A DNA stretch of 64,000 nucleotides from Rhodanobacteraceae bacterium (GTDB lineage Bacteria > Pseudomonadota > Gammaproteobacteria > Xanthomonadales > Rhodanobacteraceae). A program made the position numbers and the translations under genes. Below the pieces are notes generated by a model. It saw only the letters and a program-made list of their open reading frames with translations, searched no databases and was not told the DNA's origin. Shown one piece after another: positions 42,460 through 51,082 of the stretch (position 1 is its first letter; each line of letters begins with the position of its first letter). The stretch is taken from contig SCQU01000017.1 of assembly GCA_004299555.1 (NCBI GenBank), positions 57,333 through 121,332 of the forward strand, given 5' to 3'.

Positions 42460-42827
42460 CTTCCCGCGGAAGGGGGGTGGTTTTCTTCCCGCTTCGGAAC
42501 AACGGGGTGGTTTTCCTCCCCCTTCGGAACGACGGGGGATCGAGGGGGATGGCCTTTCGCGCACAGTGAACCTGGGAAGCGCACGCCTACATCCCCCCGG
42601 CGCTGGCGCGCCGACCCCCTTCCGCTGGAAGGGGGTAATTTTCTTCCCGCTGCCACGGGAAGGGGGTAATTTTCTTCCCGCTGCCACGGGAAGGGGGTAA
42701 TTTTCTTCCCGCTGCCACGGGAAGGGGGTAATTTTCTTCCCCCTGCCACGGGAAGGTGGTGGTTTTCCTCCCCCTTCGGAACGACGGGGGATCGAGGGGG
42801 AATGGCCTTTCACACTGCGCACGCCGC
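42460..42827. repeat. Tandem and mosaic intergenic repeats (31-bp units)
   Basis: GGGGGTAATTTTCTTCCC starts at 42631, 42662, 42693 and 42724, giving a 31-bp tandem unit that pairs with the neighbouring CGGGAA. Flanking copies of 'CCCCCTTCGGAACGACGGGGGATCG' and 'GGGGGATGGCCTTTC' occur at about 42518-42560 and 42770-42810. There are no unique spacers, so it is not a CRISPR array. It fills the space between the DUF962 gene and the nuclease 3' end and may expand or contract by recombination or slippage. Confidence 0.85.
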
Positions 42828-43676
42828 TCAACCCTTCGCCAGATCCCGATTCAACAACGCCGCCAGCCGTGCACCGGTCTGCCGCAAGCGCATCTCGGCG
42901 ATGGGGCGTTCGCGCTCGACGTACGCCCCTCCAATGACGTGCGTCGCGGGATAGACGCCATCATCGCGATCGATCCGGCAACTCTCTTCGGCCCATCCGG
43001 CGGGCGTACCGCCGGTCTCGATGGGCGTGCGCTCGGCGCCCAGCTTGCGCGCGTACGCGGCCGTCGACAGCTGCACCGTATCCAGCAATCCCGAATCCCA
43101 TACCCGGTGTAGGTTGGTACCGCGACCTTCGAAATGCACCTGGAAATCGTTGCCGCCCGCGTCGGGACGATACCCCGCGTGCAGCGGTTGGTGGACGTCG
43201 GCGACAAAATGCACCACGAACGCCAGCGCCTCGGCGCGCAGCGCCGGCCGATTCCCGCGGTTGGCCAGGATCGCCGAATACTTTTCAATCGCCGCCACCG
43301 CGCATTCGCCGCGCCAACAGTCACGCGGCGGCACGAACACGCAATCACTGGAATGAAAATTCACGAAGTGCAGCCGCTCGGTGCGGTGAAACAAGGCGGG
43401 ATTGCTGTCGCGCAGGTCATCGGCCCAGTTCGCGACCTGGCTGAGATGTTGCGCATCACGCAAGGCCAGCAACCGCTGCGCTTCGGCCCGCGCCGGTGGC
43501 GTCAATTGCGCCTCGGCCAGACGTGCCACGATGCGGTGTCCGCGCGGCCCCCACGCGTACGCGGGCGGCACGCACACAAGCAGCGCCGCCAGTGCCAGTC
43601 CGCCTGCCCCAAGACGCCGCCAGCACCGCGAAAATCCAGCCACGATGCGCTCCCCGGCAAAATGCCAGTGTGCCAT
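42828..43676 (-). CDS. S1/P1-type secreted zinc nuclease
   Basis: 282 residues from ATG 43676. The signal peptide is about 1-41 (ALAALLVCVPPAYA), and the mature protein begins with Trp (WGPRGHRIVARLAEAQL). In S1/P1 nucleases that N-terminal Trp and the following His bind zinc. Other ligand motifs are visible: 'VANWADDLRD', 'LHFVNF', 'ALAFVVHFVADVHQPLHAGYRPDAGGNDFQV', 'NLHRVWDSGL'. It would hydrolyse single-stranded nucleic acids or 3'-nucleotides in the periplasm or outside. It is encoded convergently with the repeat-rich region and divergently from gap. Confidence 0.92.
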   Translation of the reverse strand: MAHWHFAGERIVAGFSRCWRRLGAGGLALAALLVCVPPAYAWGPRGHRIVARLAEAQLTPPARAEAQRLLALRDAQHLSQVANWADDLRDSNPALFHRTERLHFVNFHSSDCVFVPPRDCWRGECAVAAIEKYSAILANRGNRPALRAEALAFVVHFVADVHQPLHAGYRPDAGGNDFQVHFEGRGTNLHRVWDSGLLDTVQLSTAAYARKLGAERTPIETGGTPAGWAEESCRIDRDDGVYPATHVIGGAYVERERPIAEMRLRQTGARLAALLNRDLAKG

Positions 43677-43855
43677 GTCCGCGGCCCGCACACGCGCATG
43701 CAATCCCGCTGCACATCGCCAGCCACCGCCGACGCGTACGCCGCCCGGCGGCCGGCCGGGCGAACCCGGAGGACGCGGTGCGCAGCACAGCAGCGTGTTC
43801 ACGAATCCCTTAAAATGACGGTTTCCATCCAACTGCTCCGGCAAAGGACCACACC

Positions 43856-44869
43856 ATGGCGATCAAGGTCGCGATCAACGGCTACGGCCGCATCGGCCGC
43901 AACATCCTGCGTGCGCTGTACGAATCCAAACGCACCGGCGCGATCCGCATCGTCGCGGTCAACGACCTGGGCGACGCCGCGACCAATGCGCACCTGACCC
44001 GCTACGACACGGCACACGGCCGCTTCCCGGGTACGGTAAGCGTCGAGGGCGGCGACCTCGTCGTCAATGGCGACTCCATCAAGGTCTGCGCCGAACGCGA
44101 CCCCGCAAAGCTCCCGTGGAAGGAGCTCGGTGTCGACGTCGTGATCGAATCGACCGGCCTGTTCCGGTCGCGCGACAAGGCCTCGGCCCACCTCACGGCG
44201 GGCGCCCGAAAGGTCCTCATCTCAGCTCCGGGCACCGGCGTTGACGGCACCTTCGTATACGGCGTCAACGAGGACAAGATCAAGCCGACCGACACCATCA
44301 TCTCGAACGCGTCTTGCACGACCAACTGCCTGGCGCCGCTCGCGAAGGCGCTGCACGAGAAAATCGGCATCGTGCACGGCCTCATGACCACGATCCACTC
44401 GTTCACCAACGACCAGGTGCTGACCGACGTCTATCACAAGGATCTGCACCGCGCGCGCGGCGCGGCCAACAACATGATCCCGACCAAGACCGGGGCGGCG
44501 GTCGCGGTGGGCCTGGTGTTGCCGGAATTGAATGGCCGTCTGGACGGCCTTTCCGTCCGGGTGCCGACGATCAACGTGTCGTGCATCGACCTCACCTTCG
44601 TCGCCAAGCGCGAAACCACGAAAGACGAAATTGACGCGGTGATGACCGCCGCCGCGGCCGACCCGCGGTTCCATGGCGTGCTGGTGGTCAACCACGAGCC
44701 GCTGGTCTCCAGCGACTTCAACCACAATCCGGCGTCCTGCACCTACGACGCGACCCAAACCCGGGTCATGGGCGGCACCCTGGTGAAGGTGCTGGCGTGG
44801 TATGACAACGAGTGGGGCTTCTCCAACCGGATGCTGGACATGGCGCAGACGTTCGGCAACATCCACTGA
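43856..44869 (+). CDS. gap: Glyceraldehyde-3-phosphate dehydrogenase
   Basis: 337 residues. The Rossmann start '[18 protein letters not shown]' is followed by '[27 protein letters not shown]', where the Asp after VN indicates NAD preference. Catalytic Cys lies in '[13 protein letters not shown]' and the catalytic His in '[13 protein letters not shown]'. Then come '[30 protein letters not shown]' and the terminal '[16 protein letters not shown]'. It catalyses the phosphorylating oxidation step of glycolysis. The N-terminal wording resembles betaproteobacterial Gap more than enteric GapA. The gene stands alone, with the amidase convergent. Confidence 0.95.
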   Translation: MAIKVAINGYGRIGRNILRALYESKRTGAIRIVAVNDLGDAATNAHLTRYDTAHGRFPGTVSVEGGDLVVNGDSIKVCAERDPAKLPWKELGVDVVIESTGLFRSRDKASAHLTAGARKVLISAPGTGVDGTFVYGVNEDKIKPTDTIISNASCTTNCLAPLAKALHEKIGIVHGLMTTIHSFTNDQVLTDVYHKDLHRARGAANNMIPTKTGAAVAVGLVLPELNGRLDGLSVRVPTINVSCIDLTFVAKRETTKDEIDAVMTAAAADPRFHGVLVVNHEPLVSSDFNHNPASCTYDATQTRVMGGTLVKVLAWYDNEWGFSNRMLDMAQTFGNIH

Positions 44870-44942
44870 CCCGCCCTGCCGCATCCACGCGCACGCGCGG
44901 AACCGCAGCGCCAGGCCGCGGTTTTTGCGCGCGTGCAGCCAC

Positions 44943-46361
44943 TCAGGCCAGGGTGGGTGACACCGGGTAGGCCGGTGCGGCATCCAGCGCCGAGGCGCAC
45001 ACCTCGGCCAGTTCCAGCAAGCGCAGGTCCGAGCCGGGTGCGCCGACAAACTGCATGCCGATCGGCATTCCATCCGGCAACGTGCCCATCGGGATGCTGA
45101 CCGCCGGGCACGCGGAAAGGCTCGCAAACGCGGTGAGGTCGGCCTGCGAGGCCGGCGCTGGCGCATCGATCGGAAACGCGCCCTGGGGCGTGGTCGGCAG
45201 CACCAGCACGTCCACCTGCGAGAACACCCGGCGCGCCTTCAGGACGGCAAAATCGAGCATGCGGTCGGCCACGACGTAATCGGCCGCGGTCTTGCGCGCG
45301 GCGAAATCGAGCAACCGTCGAAACTCGGCCGACACGGGATGCAAGGTGTCGGCCAGATCCTCGGCAAACACGCCGCGCATTTCAGCTTCCATCAGCAACA
45401 ACCCGTAGCGGCGCATTTTCTGGAACGGCCAGTCGGAAAAATCCAGCGTCTGGCGCTCACCCAGTTCGCGTTCGAGCCTGCCCAGCGCCGCCTCGAACAC
45501 ATCCATGACGGGCTGCTCGACGCCGATCCCGGCAAGGTCCGGCAATATCCCGCAGCGCAAATGGTTGGGGTTCCAATCGGGCGGCTGCAAGGCGACGCGG
45601 CGCCGGCGCGAGCGCGGATCATCCGCATCGTAGCCCGCCAGCACCTGCAGCATCACGACCAGGTCGCCGACGCTGCGGCCAAGCACGCCGACTGCGTCGA
45701 GCCTGCGCGCGGCGGGCGTCAGTCCGCAGGTGGAAATCTCGCCATGGGTCGGCTTCAGCGCGAACACGCCGCAGTAACTCGCGGGAATGCGCACCGAGCC
45801 CAGCGTGTCCGAACCCAGCGCCACCGGCGCCAGCCCCGCCGCCACCGCGGCCGCCGAGCCACCGGATGAACCGCCCGCCACGCGGGTGCAATCGAACGGA
45901 TTGCGCGTGGTGCCGAAATGCGGGTTGCGGGTCGTGGCGCCAAGCGCGCCTTCATCAAGATTGGTCTTGCCCAGCAGTACCGCGCCGGCCGCACGCAGGC
46001 GCGCGATCGCGTGGGCGTCGTAGCGGGGGATACGGCCATCGCGCGAAGGCAGGCCCGCGCGGGTCGGATATCCGGCGACGTCGAAATTGTCCTTGATCGC
46101 CACCGGGATACCGTCCAGCCGCCCGATCGGGCCCGTATGCCGCCGCTGCTGCGCGCTGGCAGCCTGATCGCGCACAATGTCGGGCCGCACGTCGACAAAC
46201 GCCTGCAAGGCCGTGTTCTCCCGTCCAATGGCGTCAAGGTACGCATCGGCCAGCGCGGTGGCGGTCGTGCGGCCGGCGGCCAGCCAGTGCAGGCACTGCC
46301 ACACGCCCCCGCGCCGCAGCGCCTCGGGCCCAAGCACCTCGCCGTCTTCAGTCGTGTTCAT
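44943..46361 (-). CDS. Amidase-signature family hydrolase
   Basis: 472 residues from ATG 46361 (TGGAGG, about 5 bases upstream); the much longer open frame upstream is antisense to the ETF-QO gene. The Ser-Ser-Lys triad elements are seen: Lys in 'VAIKDNFDVAGYPTRAG', the Gly/Ser-rich 'RVAGGSSGGSAAAVAAG', and 'LGSDTLGSVRIPASYCGVFALKPTHG' with the nucleophile Ser. This family includes GatA, indole acetamide hydrolase and allophanate hydrolase. GatA is possible but the usual GatB/GatC neighbours are absent, so a stand-alone amidase (AtzF-like or general) is more likely. Confidence 0.85.
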   Translation of the reverse strand: MNTTEDGEVLGPEALRRGGVWQCLHWLAAGRTTATALADAYLDAIGRENTALQAFVDVRPDIVRDQAASAQQRRHTGPIGRLDGIPVAIKDNFDVAGYPTRAGLPSRDGRIPRYDAHAIARLRAAGAVLLGKTNLDEGALGATTRNPHFGTTRNPFDCTRVAGGSSGGSAAAVAAGLAPVALGSDTLGSVRIPASYCGVFALKPTHGEISTCGLTPAARRLDAVGVLGRSVGDLVVMLQVLAGYDADDPRSRRRRVALQPPDWNPNHLRCGILPDLAGIGVEQPVMDVFEAALGRLERELGERQTLDFSDWPFQKMRRYGLLLMEAEMRGVFAEDLADTLHPVSAEFRRLLDFAARKTAADYVVADRMLDFAVLKARRVFSQVDVLVLPTTPQGAFPIDAPAPASQADLTAFASLSACPAVSIPMGTLPDGMPIGMQFVGAPGSDLRLLELAEVCASALDAAPAYPVSPTLA

Positions 46362-46451
46362 GCGGCCTCCAGTGCGGCGATTATGGGGGTTTGCCGCGTA
46401 CGCGGGAACCCAAGACAATGCCTGGGGCAGGAACACGCAACGGGAGCCGGC

Positions 46452-48104
46452 ATGAGCGAACGCGAAACGATGGAATACGACGTGGTGGTGGTGGGCGCCG
46501 GGCCGGCCGGGCTGGCGTTTGCGATCCGCCTGAAGCAGCTGGACCCCGGCGCCACGGTGTGCGTGATTGAAAAAGGCTCGGCGGTTGGCGCGCACATCCT
46601 CTCGGGCGCCGTGATCGAACCCGCGCCGCTGGACGCGCTGCTGCCCAGGTGGCGTGACGCGCCGCCACCCATTTGCGTCCCGGCCGCGCACGACGAGTTC
46701 CTGCTGCTGCGCGACGCGAGGCGCGCGACGCGGCTGCCAACCCCGCCGCAGATGCACAACCACGGCAACTTCATCGTCAGCCTTGGCGCACTGTGCGCGT
46801 GGCTGGCGCCGCAGGCCGAGGCGCTCGGCGTCGACATCTTTCCCGGCTACGCGGCGGCCGACGCCGTGTTCGATGCCGCGGGCGCCGTCAAGGGGGTGCG
46901 CATCGGCGACATGGGCGTCGCCAAGGACGGTTCGCACAAGCCAGGCTACACGCAGGGCATCGACATCCTGGCCAAGCTGACGGTGCTGGCCGAGGGGTGC
47001 CGCGGCAGCCTCAGCAAACAGCTGATCGCAAAGTTTGGCCTTGACCAGGACTGCGATCCGCAAACCTACGGGATCGGCCTGAAGGAACTTTGGCAATTGC
47101 CGCCCGGCCGCGTGCAGGCCGGCCACATCACCCACACCATCGGCTGGCCGCTGGACCGGAAAACCTACGGCGGCAGCTTCATCTACCAGCTGGACAAGGA
47201 GCGCATCGCGATTGGCCTGGTCGCGGGACTGGACTATTCCGACCCGCTGTTCCGTCCGTGGGAAGCGTTCCAGCAGCTCAAGCACCACGCGCGCATCAAG
47301 CCGTTGCTCGAAGGCGGGCACATCATTTCCGCCGGCGCGCGCGCGCTGATCGAAGGCGGCCTGCAGTCGTTGCCACGGACCGAAATGCCGGGCGCGATCC
47401 TGATCGGCGATGCCGCGGGCCTCATGAACGTGCCCAAGATCAAGGGCACCCACCAGGCCCTCCGCTCGGGGATGCTGGCGGCCGAGCACTGGGTGGAAAA
47501 GCGCGCGGCAGAAGGCTTTGACGCGCGCCTGCGCGCCTCGCCAATCACGCAAGAACTGCGCAAGGTGCGCAACATCCGTCCCGGCTTCCATGGCGGCCTG
47601 TGGTGGGGGCTCGCCAACGCCGCGTGGGAAACCGTCACGGTCGGCCTGTCGCCGTGGACGCTCAAGAACCACGCCGATCACACCGCGCTCGACAAGCTCG
47701 ACCCGCCCGCAACCCGGGAGACCCGGCCCGGCCCGAACGTGACATCAAAGCGCGAACCCGGCTGGGTCGACCGCAGCCTGCCGCCGCGCGACCGCCTGGC
47801 GGGCGTGTACTTTGCGGCGACCGAACACGATGAGGACCAACCGGTCCACCTGCACGTCCTCGACACCAACATTTGCGCGGATCGCTGCACCATCGAGTAC
47901 GGCAACCCCTGCACCCGGTATTGCCCGGCCAGCGTCTACGAGATGGTCGAAGAGCTCAACGCCGAAGGCGAAAAATCGCTGCGCCTGCAGATCAACTCGG
48001 CCAACTGCGTCCACTGCAAGGTCTGCGACATCAAGGATCCGTATGCCAACATCCTGTGGGTCACGCCCGAAGGCGGCTCGGGCCCGAACTACCAGAACCT
48101 GTAG
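46452..48104 (+). CDS. Electron transfer flavoprotein-ubiquinone oxidoreductase
   Basis: 550 residues from ATG 46452. The FAD-binding start is 'YDVVVVGAGPAGLAFAIRLKQL', then 'GAHILSGAVIEPAPLDALLP'. The ubiquinone/membrane region is 'AGHITHTIGWPLDRKTYGGSFIY', the FAD part 'MPGAILIGDAAGLMNVPKIKGTHQALRSG', and a C-terminal 4Fe-4S domain with Cys in 'NPCTRYCPASVYE' and 'NCVHCKVCDIKDP'. It passes electrons from ETF, reduced by acyl-CoA and other dehydrogenases, to the quinone pool. The ETF subunits are encoded 4 kb downstream on the same strand (etfB, etfA). Length matches the bacterial enzyme. Confidence 0.95.
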   Translation: MSERETMEYDVVVVGAGPAGLAFAIRLKQLDPGATVCVIEKGSAVGAHILSGAVIEPAPLDALLPRWRDAPPPICVPAAHDEFLLLRDARRATRLPTPPQMHNHGNFIVSLGALCAWLAPQAEALGVDIFPGYAAADAVFDAAGAVKGVRIGDMGVAKDGSHKPGYTQGIDILAKLTVLAEGCRGSLSKQLIAKFGLDQDCDPQTYGIGLKELWQLPPGRVQAGHITHTIGWPLDRKTYGGSFIYQLDKERIAIGLVAGLDYSDPLFRPWEAFQQLKHHARIKPLLEGGHIISAGARALIEGGLQSLPRTEMPGAILIGDAAGLMNVPKIKGTHQALRSGMLAAEHWVEKRAAEGFDARLRASPITQELRKVRNIRPGFHGGLWWGLANAAWETVTVGLSPWTLKNHADHTALDKLDPPATRETRPGPNVTSKREPGWVDRSLPPRDRLAGVYFAATEHDEDQPVHLHVLDTNICADRCTIEYGNPCTRYCPASVYEMVEELNAEGEKSLRLQINSANCVHCKVCDIKDPYANILWVTPEGGSGPNYQNL

Positions 48105-48161
48105 CGCCGGCCCGCCCGGCGGCGTGCGTACGGCGTGCACCACGCGGGCAAGGACGCGCGC

Positions 48162-49199
48162 ATGAACGCAAGCGTGGCGCCGGCGGCTGCGCTGTTTCCG
48201 CTGCTCATCGGCATCCCGGACGACCGCAAGGCCACCGTCACGCTGCGGCCAAACGGCGCGCTCGGTTACGAGCTTGCCGGCAACGCCCGCATCGCCACGG
48301 ATCTGCCGCCGGCGATCAAGCGCCGCCTGCTGCGGGTGGTGTTTGGCCCCGGCGTGCCACTGCGGATTCCGCCCACTTTGCACGCGCGCCCCCACGTCAA
48401 CGCCATCGGCGATGCTGACGTGTGCGGCGCGGCGTTGCGCACGCTCGAACAGCATCTCGTGCAGCACGGCGCGGCCTGTTTCAACCACCCCTCAGCGGTG
48501 CTCGGTACGGCGCGCGACCGCGCCGCCGACAAGCTCGCCGCGATCGACGGCATCTGGGCACCGCGCACCCTGCGGCTGCGCATCGAAGAACCCGCAGACG
48601 TGCTTGCGGCCGTCGAGCGCGAGGGCCTGCGCTGGCCGCTGATCCTGCGCACCGCCGGCACCCACAGCGGCAAGGCCACCGTGCGGCTGGACGCGCCGGC
48701 CGACGTCCGCGCGGGCCTGCGCGGGCTGGCGTGGGGCGGGCGCGACCTGTACCTCACCCAATACGTGGACTACCGCGATCCCGATGGCCATTTCCGCAAG
48801 CTGCGGCTGGCACTGGTCGGCCACGAGGTATTCATCCGCCACCACATCGTCGCCGACCACTGGATGATCCATTTCCGCGATCGCGACCTGCGCCACCTGC
48901 CCGAAGAGGAGCACGCGCTCGAAACATTCCACGATGGCCTGTTGCCGCAACTTGCCAGCCGCCTGCGCGCGGTCGCGGATGCCATCGACCTCGACTACAC
49001 CGGGATTGACTGCAGCCTGCGCCCGGACGGGCGGTTGCTGGTGTTTGAAGTCAATCCGTTGATGGACATCCTGACCAACACCATGCCCGAGCCCAACTGC
49101 TGGGACGCACCGGTGCGCCGGATCGGTGCGGCCCTGGGCCCGTTGCTGACCGACCCGGCGCGCTGGCGGCATCCCGTGCAGGCAACGGCCGGCGCGTGA
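48162..49199 (+). CDS. ATP-grasp protein of unknown substrate
   Basis: 345 residues from ATG 48162 (AAGGA about 8 bases upstream). The N-terminal half has no clear family ('LLIGIPDDRKATVTLRPNGALGY...'). The second half shows ATP-grasp features: 'RWPLILRTAGTHSGKATVRLD' (lysine-containing strand), 'GGRDLYLTQYVDYRDPDGHFRKLRLALVGHEVFIRHHIV', and the metal-binding end 'AIDLDYTGIDCSLRPDGRLLVFEVNPLMDIL' (Asp...Glu...Asn). Such enzymes form amide or peptide-like bonds through acyl-phosphates. It is followed by an ICMT-like methyltransferase and a second ATP-grasp gene, which suggests a small biosynthetic unit. No precursor peptide was recognised. Confidence 0.7.
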   Translation: MNASVAPAAALFPLLIGIPDDRKATVTLRPNGALGYELAGNARIATDLPPAIKRRLLRVVFGPGVPLRIPPTLHARPHVNAIGDADVCGAALRTLEQHLVQHGAACFNHPSAVLGTARDRAADKLAAIDGIWAPRTLRLRIEEPADVLAAVEREGLRWPLILRTAGTHSGKATVRLDAPADVRAGLRGLAWGGRDLYLTQYVDYRDPDGHFRKLRLALVGHEVFIRHHIVADHWMIHFRDRDLRHLPEEEHALETFHDGLLPQLASRLRAVADAIDLDYTGIDCSLRPDGRLLVFEVNPLMDILTNTMPEPNCWDAPVRRIGAALGPLLTDPARWRHPVQATAGA

Positions 49200-49341
49200 G
49201 ACCGGCAGCGGCCAGGCTTCGGCGCAGCGGCGCGCGGACCGCGGGTCGCCGGGCCGATGGCGGCTGCGCGAACGCGCGCGGGCCCACCGCCGACGCGTGC
49301 GCCAGGCGCATGCCGACACCCTCGCCCGCGGTCCGCCGCGC

Positions 49342-49905
49342 ATGACCGCCCTGCGTGTCATCGCCACCGTCGTGCTGGTCGTGTGGCTGACCGCCGACAA
49401 CGCCGTCGTGCAGCGCCGGCACAGCGGCAGGGCCGAGAACCGGGACCGTTACTCAGGCGCGGTGCTGATGCTGGGCAGCCTGGCCGCGCTCGCCCTCGCT
49501 TTCTGGCTGGCGTTTGCGTACCCCGACACGCTGCGCCCGACCGTGCCGTTCCAGATCGCGGGCCTTGTCCTCATGGCGGCCGGGATCGCACTGCGCGCCA
49601 CCGCCATCGCCCAGCTTGGCCGCTTCCACACCCCCAACGTGGCCGTGGTCAGCGGGCACACGGTGGTCGAGCGCGGGCTGTACCGCAGCATTCGCCATCC
49701 AAGCTACGCCGGCGCGCTGGTGGCGTTTCTCGGGCTCGGCCTTGGTCTTGGCAACTGGCTCGGGCTGGTCATGCTCATGACGCTGATGCTGGCTGCGTAC
49801 CTTGTCCGCATCCACGAAGAAGAAGCCGCGCTGCTGGCGGGCCTCGGCCCGCCCTACGCGGACTATTGCCGCCGTACCCACCGCCTGCTGCCGGGAATCT
49901 ACTGA
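49342..49905 (+). CDS. ICMT-family membrane methyltransferase
   Basis: 187 residues from ATG 49342. Several membrane helices are visible (about 3-22, 38-58, 65-85, and a long one about 125-155). The C-terminal cofactor motif 'VVSGHTVVERGLYRSIRHPSYAGALVAFLGLGLGLGNW' followed by 'IHEEEAALLAGLGPPYADYCRRTHRLLPGIY' is characteristic of the isoprenylcysteine carboxyl methyltransferase/PEMT-like family. These enzymes methylate lipid-linked or small substrates using SAM. It ends 2 bases before the next ATP-grasp gene, so the two are coupled. The bacterial substrate is unknown. Confidence 0.82.
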   Translation: MTALRVIATVVLVVWLTADNAVVQRRHSGRAENRDRYSGAVLMLGSLAALALAFWLAFAYPDTLRPTVPFQIAGLVLMAAGIALRATAIAQLGRFHTPNVAVVSGHTVVERGLYRSIRHPSYAGALVAFLGLGLGLGNWLGLVMLMTLMLAAYLVRIHEEEAALLAGLGPPYADYCRRTHRLLPGIY

Positions 49906-49907
49906 CC

Positions 49908-50813
49908 ATGCCGCGCATCGCCCTCGTCACCGCCCGCGCCGCGCGCGGCACCGACCATGACATGCCGCTGCTGCTGGCCGCATTGCGCGACGCCGGCGCC
50001 AGCGCGCACGAGGCCGATTGGGATGATGCCGCGGTCGACTGGTCGCGCTTTGAGCTCGCGCTGCTCCGTTCGACCTGGGACTACTGCGAGCGGCTGCCGG
50101 AGTTTCTGGCCTGGGCCGAACGCACGGCACGGCAGACGCGGGTGCTGAACCCGTTGGACGCAATCGGCTGGAACACCGACAAGCACTACCTCACGGCATT
50201 GGAACGCGCCGGCGTGCCCGTGGTCCCGGGCCGCTTTGTGGAACCGGGCGACGCCGCGGGCGCGGCACTGGCGGCCGTGCTTTCCGCACACCCGGCGGCG
50301 CGCGACATCGTGGTGAAACCCGCGGTCGGTGCGGGGTCGCGCGATGCCGAACGCCATCCGCGTGCCGCCAACGGTGCAACCCTCAAGCACCTCCAGCGGC
50401 TGCTCGACGCCGGACGCAGCGTATTGCTGCAACCGTACCTGGAACGGGTCGATGCCGACGGCGAAACCGCCCTGGTATTTTTCAACGGCGCCTTCAGCCA
50501 CGCGATCCGCAAGGGCCCGCTGCTGCAACGCGGCGCCGAGGCCACACGCGAGCTGTACGCCGCGGAAACCATCACGCCGCGCACGCCCTCGAGCGAGGAG
50601 CGGGACGTGGCGCAACGTGCCCTGGCCGCGCTGCCATTCGGCGAACCACTCCTGTATGCACGCGTCGACCTGATCCGCGCGGACGACGGCTCGCCGCGCG
50701 TGCTCGAACTTGAGCTGGTGGAACCGTCGGTGTTCATCGGTCACGCCGAGGGTGCGGCCGCACGCTTCGCCGCGGCCATTTTGCAGCGCATGACGGCATC
50801 CCCCCGCCACTGA
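49908..50813 (+). CDS. ATP-grasp ligase, DcsG/RimK-like
   Basis: 301 residues. 'RIALVTARAARGTDHDMPLLLAALRDAGASAHEADWDDAAVDWSRFELALLRSTWDYCERLPEFLAWAE' is the typical start of stand-alone ATP-grasp proteins similar to the cycloserine-pathway ligase DcsG. Then come 'WNTDKHYLTALERAGVPVVPGRFV', 'DIVVKPAVGAGSRDAERH', 'VLLQPYLERVDADGETALVFFNGAFSHAIRK', and the metal end 'LLYARVDLIRADDGSPRVLELELVEPSVFI'. The product is unknown. It is translated directly after the ICMT-like gene. Its stop codon is the first TGA of a 70-bp repeat array. Confidence 0.78.
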   Translation: MPRIALVTARAARGTDHDMPLLLAALRDAGASAHEADWDDAAVDWSRFELALLRSTWDYCERLPEFLAWAERTARQTRVLNPLDAIGWNTDKHYLTALERAGVPVVPGRFVEPGDAAGAALAAVLSAHPAARDIVVKPAVGAGSRDAERHPRAANGATLKHLQRLLDAGRSVLLQPYLERVDADGETALVFFNGAFSHAIRKGPLLQRGAEATRELYAAETITPRTPSSEERDVAQRALAALPFGEPLLYARVDLIRADDGSPRVLELELVEPSVFIGHAEGAAARFAAAILQRMTASPRH

Positions 50814-51060
50814 CGCGGCGACCGCCTTCGTTCCGAAGGGGGTAACACACGGCAGAGGATGGCCTTTCATGTCCCGCCGCTGACGCGGCGACCGCCTTCG
50901 TTCCGAAGGGGGTAACACACGGCAGAGGATGGCCTTTCATGTCCCGCCGCTGACGCGGCGACCGCCTTCGTTCCGAGGGGGTAACACACCACAAGCGCAA
51001 CACCTTCCCCTTCGCGTGCGAAGGGGAATTGAAGGGGATGGCCTTTCGCATCCCACTGCG
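50811..51060. repeat. 70-bp direct repeats and boilerplate intergenic repeat
   Basis: TGACGCGGCGACCGCCTTCG starts at 50811, 50881 and 50951, giving a 70-bp unit. Units 1 and 2 are practically identical; the third loses one base and diverges after GGTAACACAC. A related piece, AAGGGGATGGCCTTTCGC, follows at 51035-51052. The array begins inside the stop codon of the ATP-grasp gene and ends just before the MFS gene. There are no unique spacers. Confidence 0.85.
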
Positions 51061-51082
51061 GACGCGGCATCATGCGCACACC

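Noticed and set aside
42631..42754. CRISPR-like array of 31-bp repeats
   Set aside because: Units are directly adjacent with no unique spacers, and no cas genes are present. The 70-bp repeats at 50811 likewise lack spacers.
44943..47681. A 912-codon open frame on the minus strand
   Set aside because: Only the part from ATG 46361 matches an amidase. The upstream portion is antisense to the ETF-ubiquinone oxidoreductase gene and has no domain or ribosome site.
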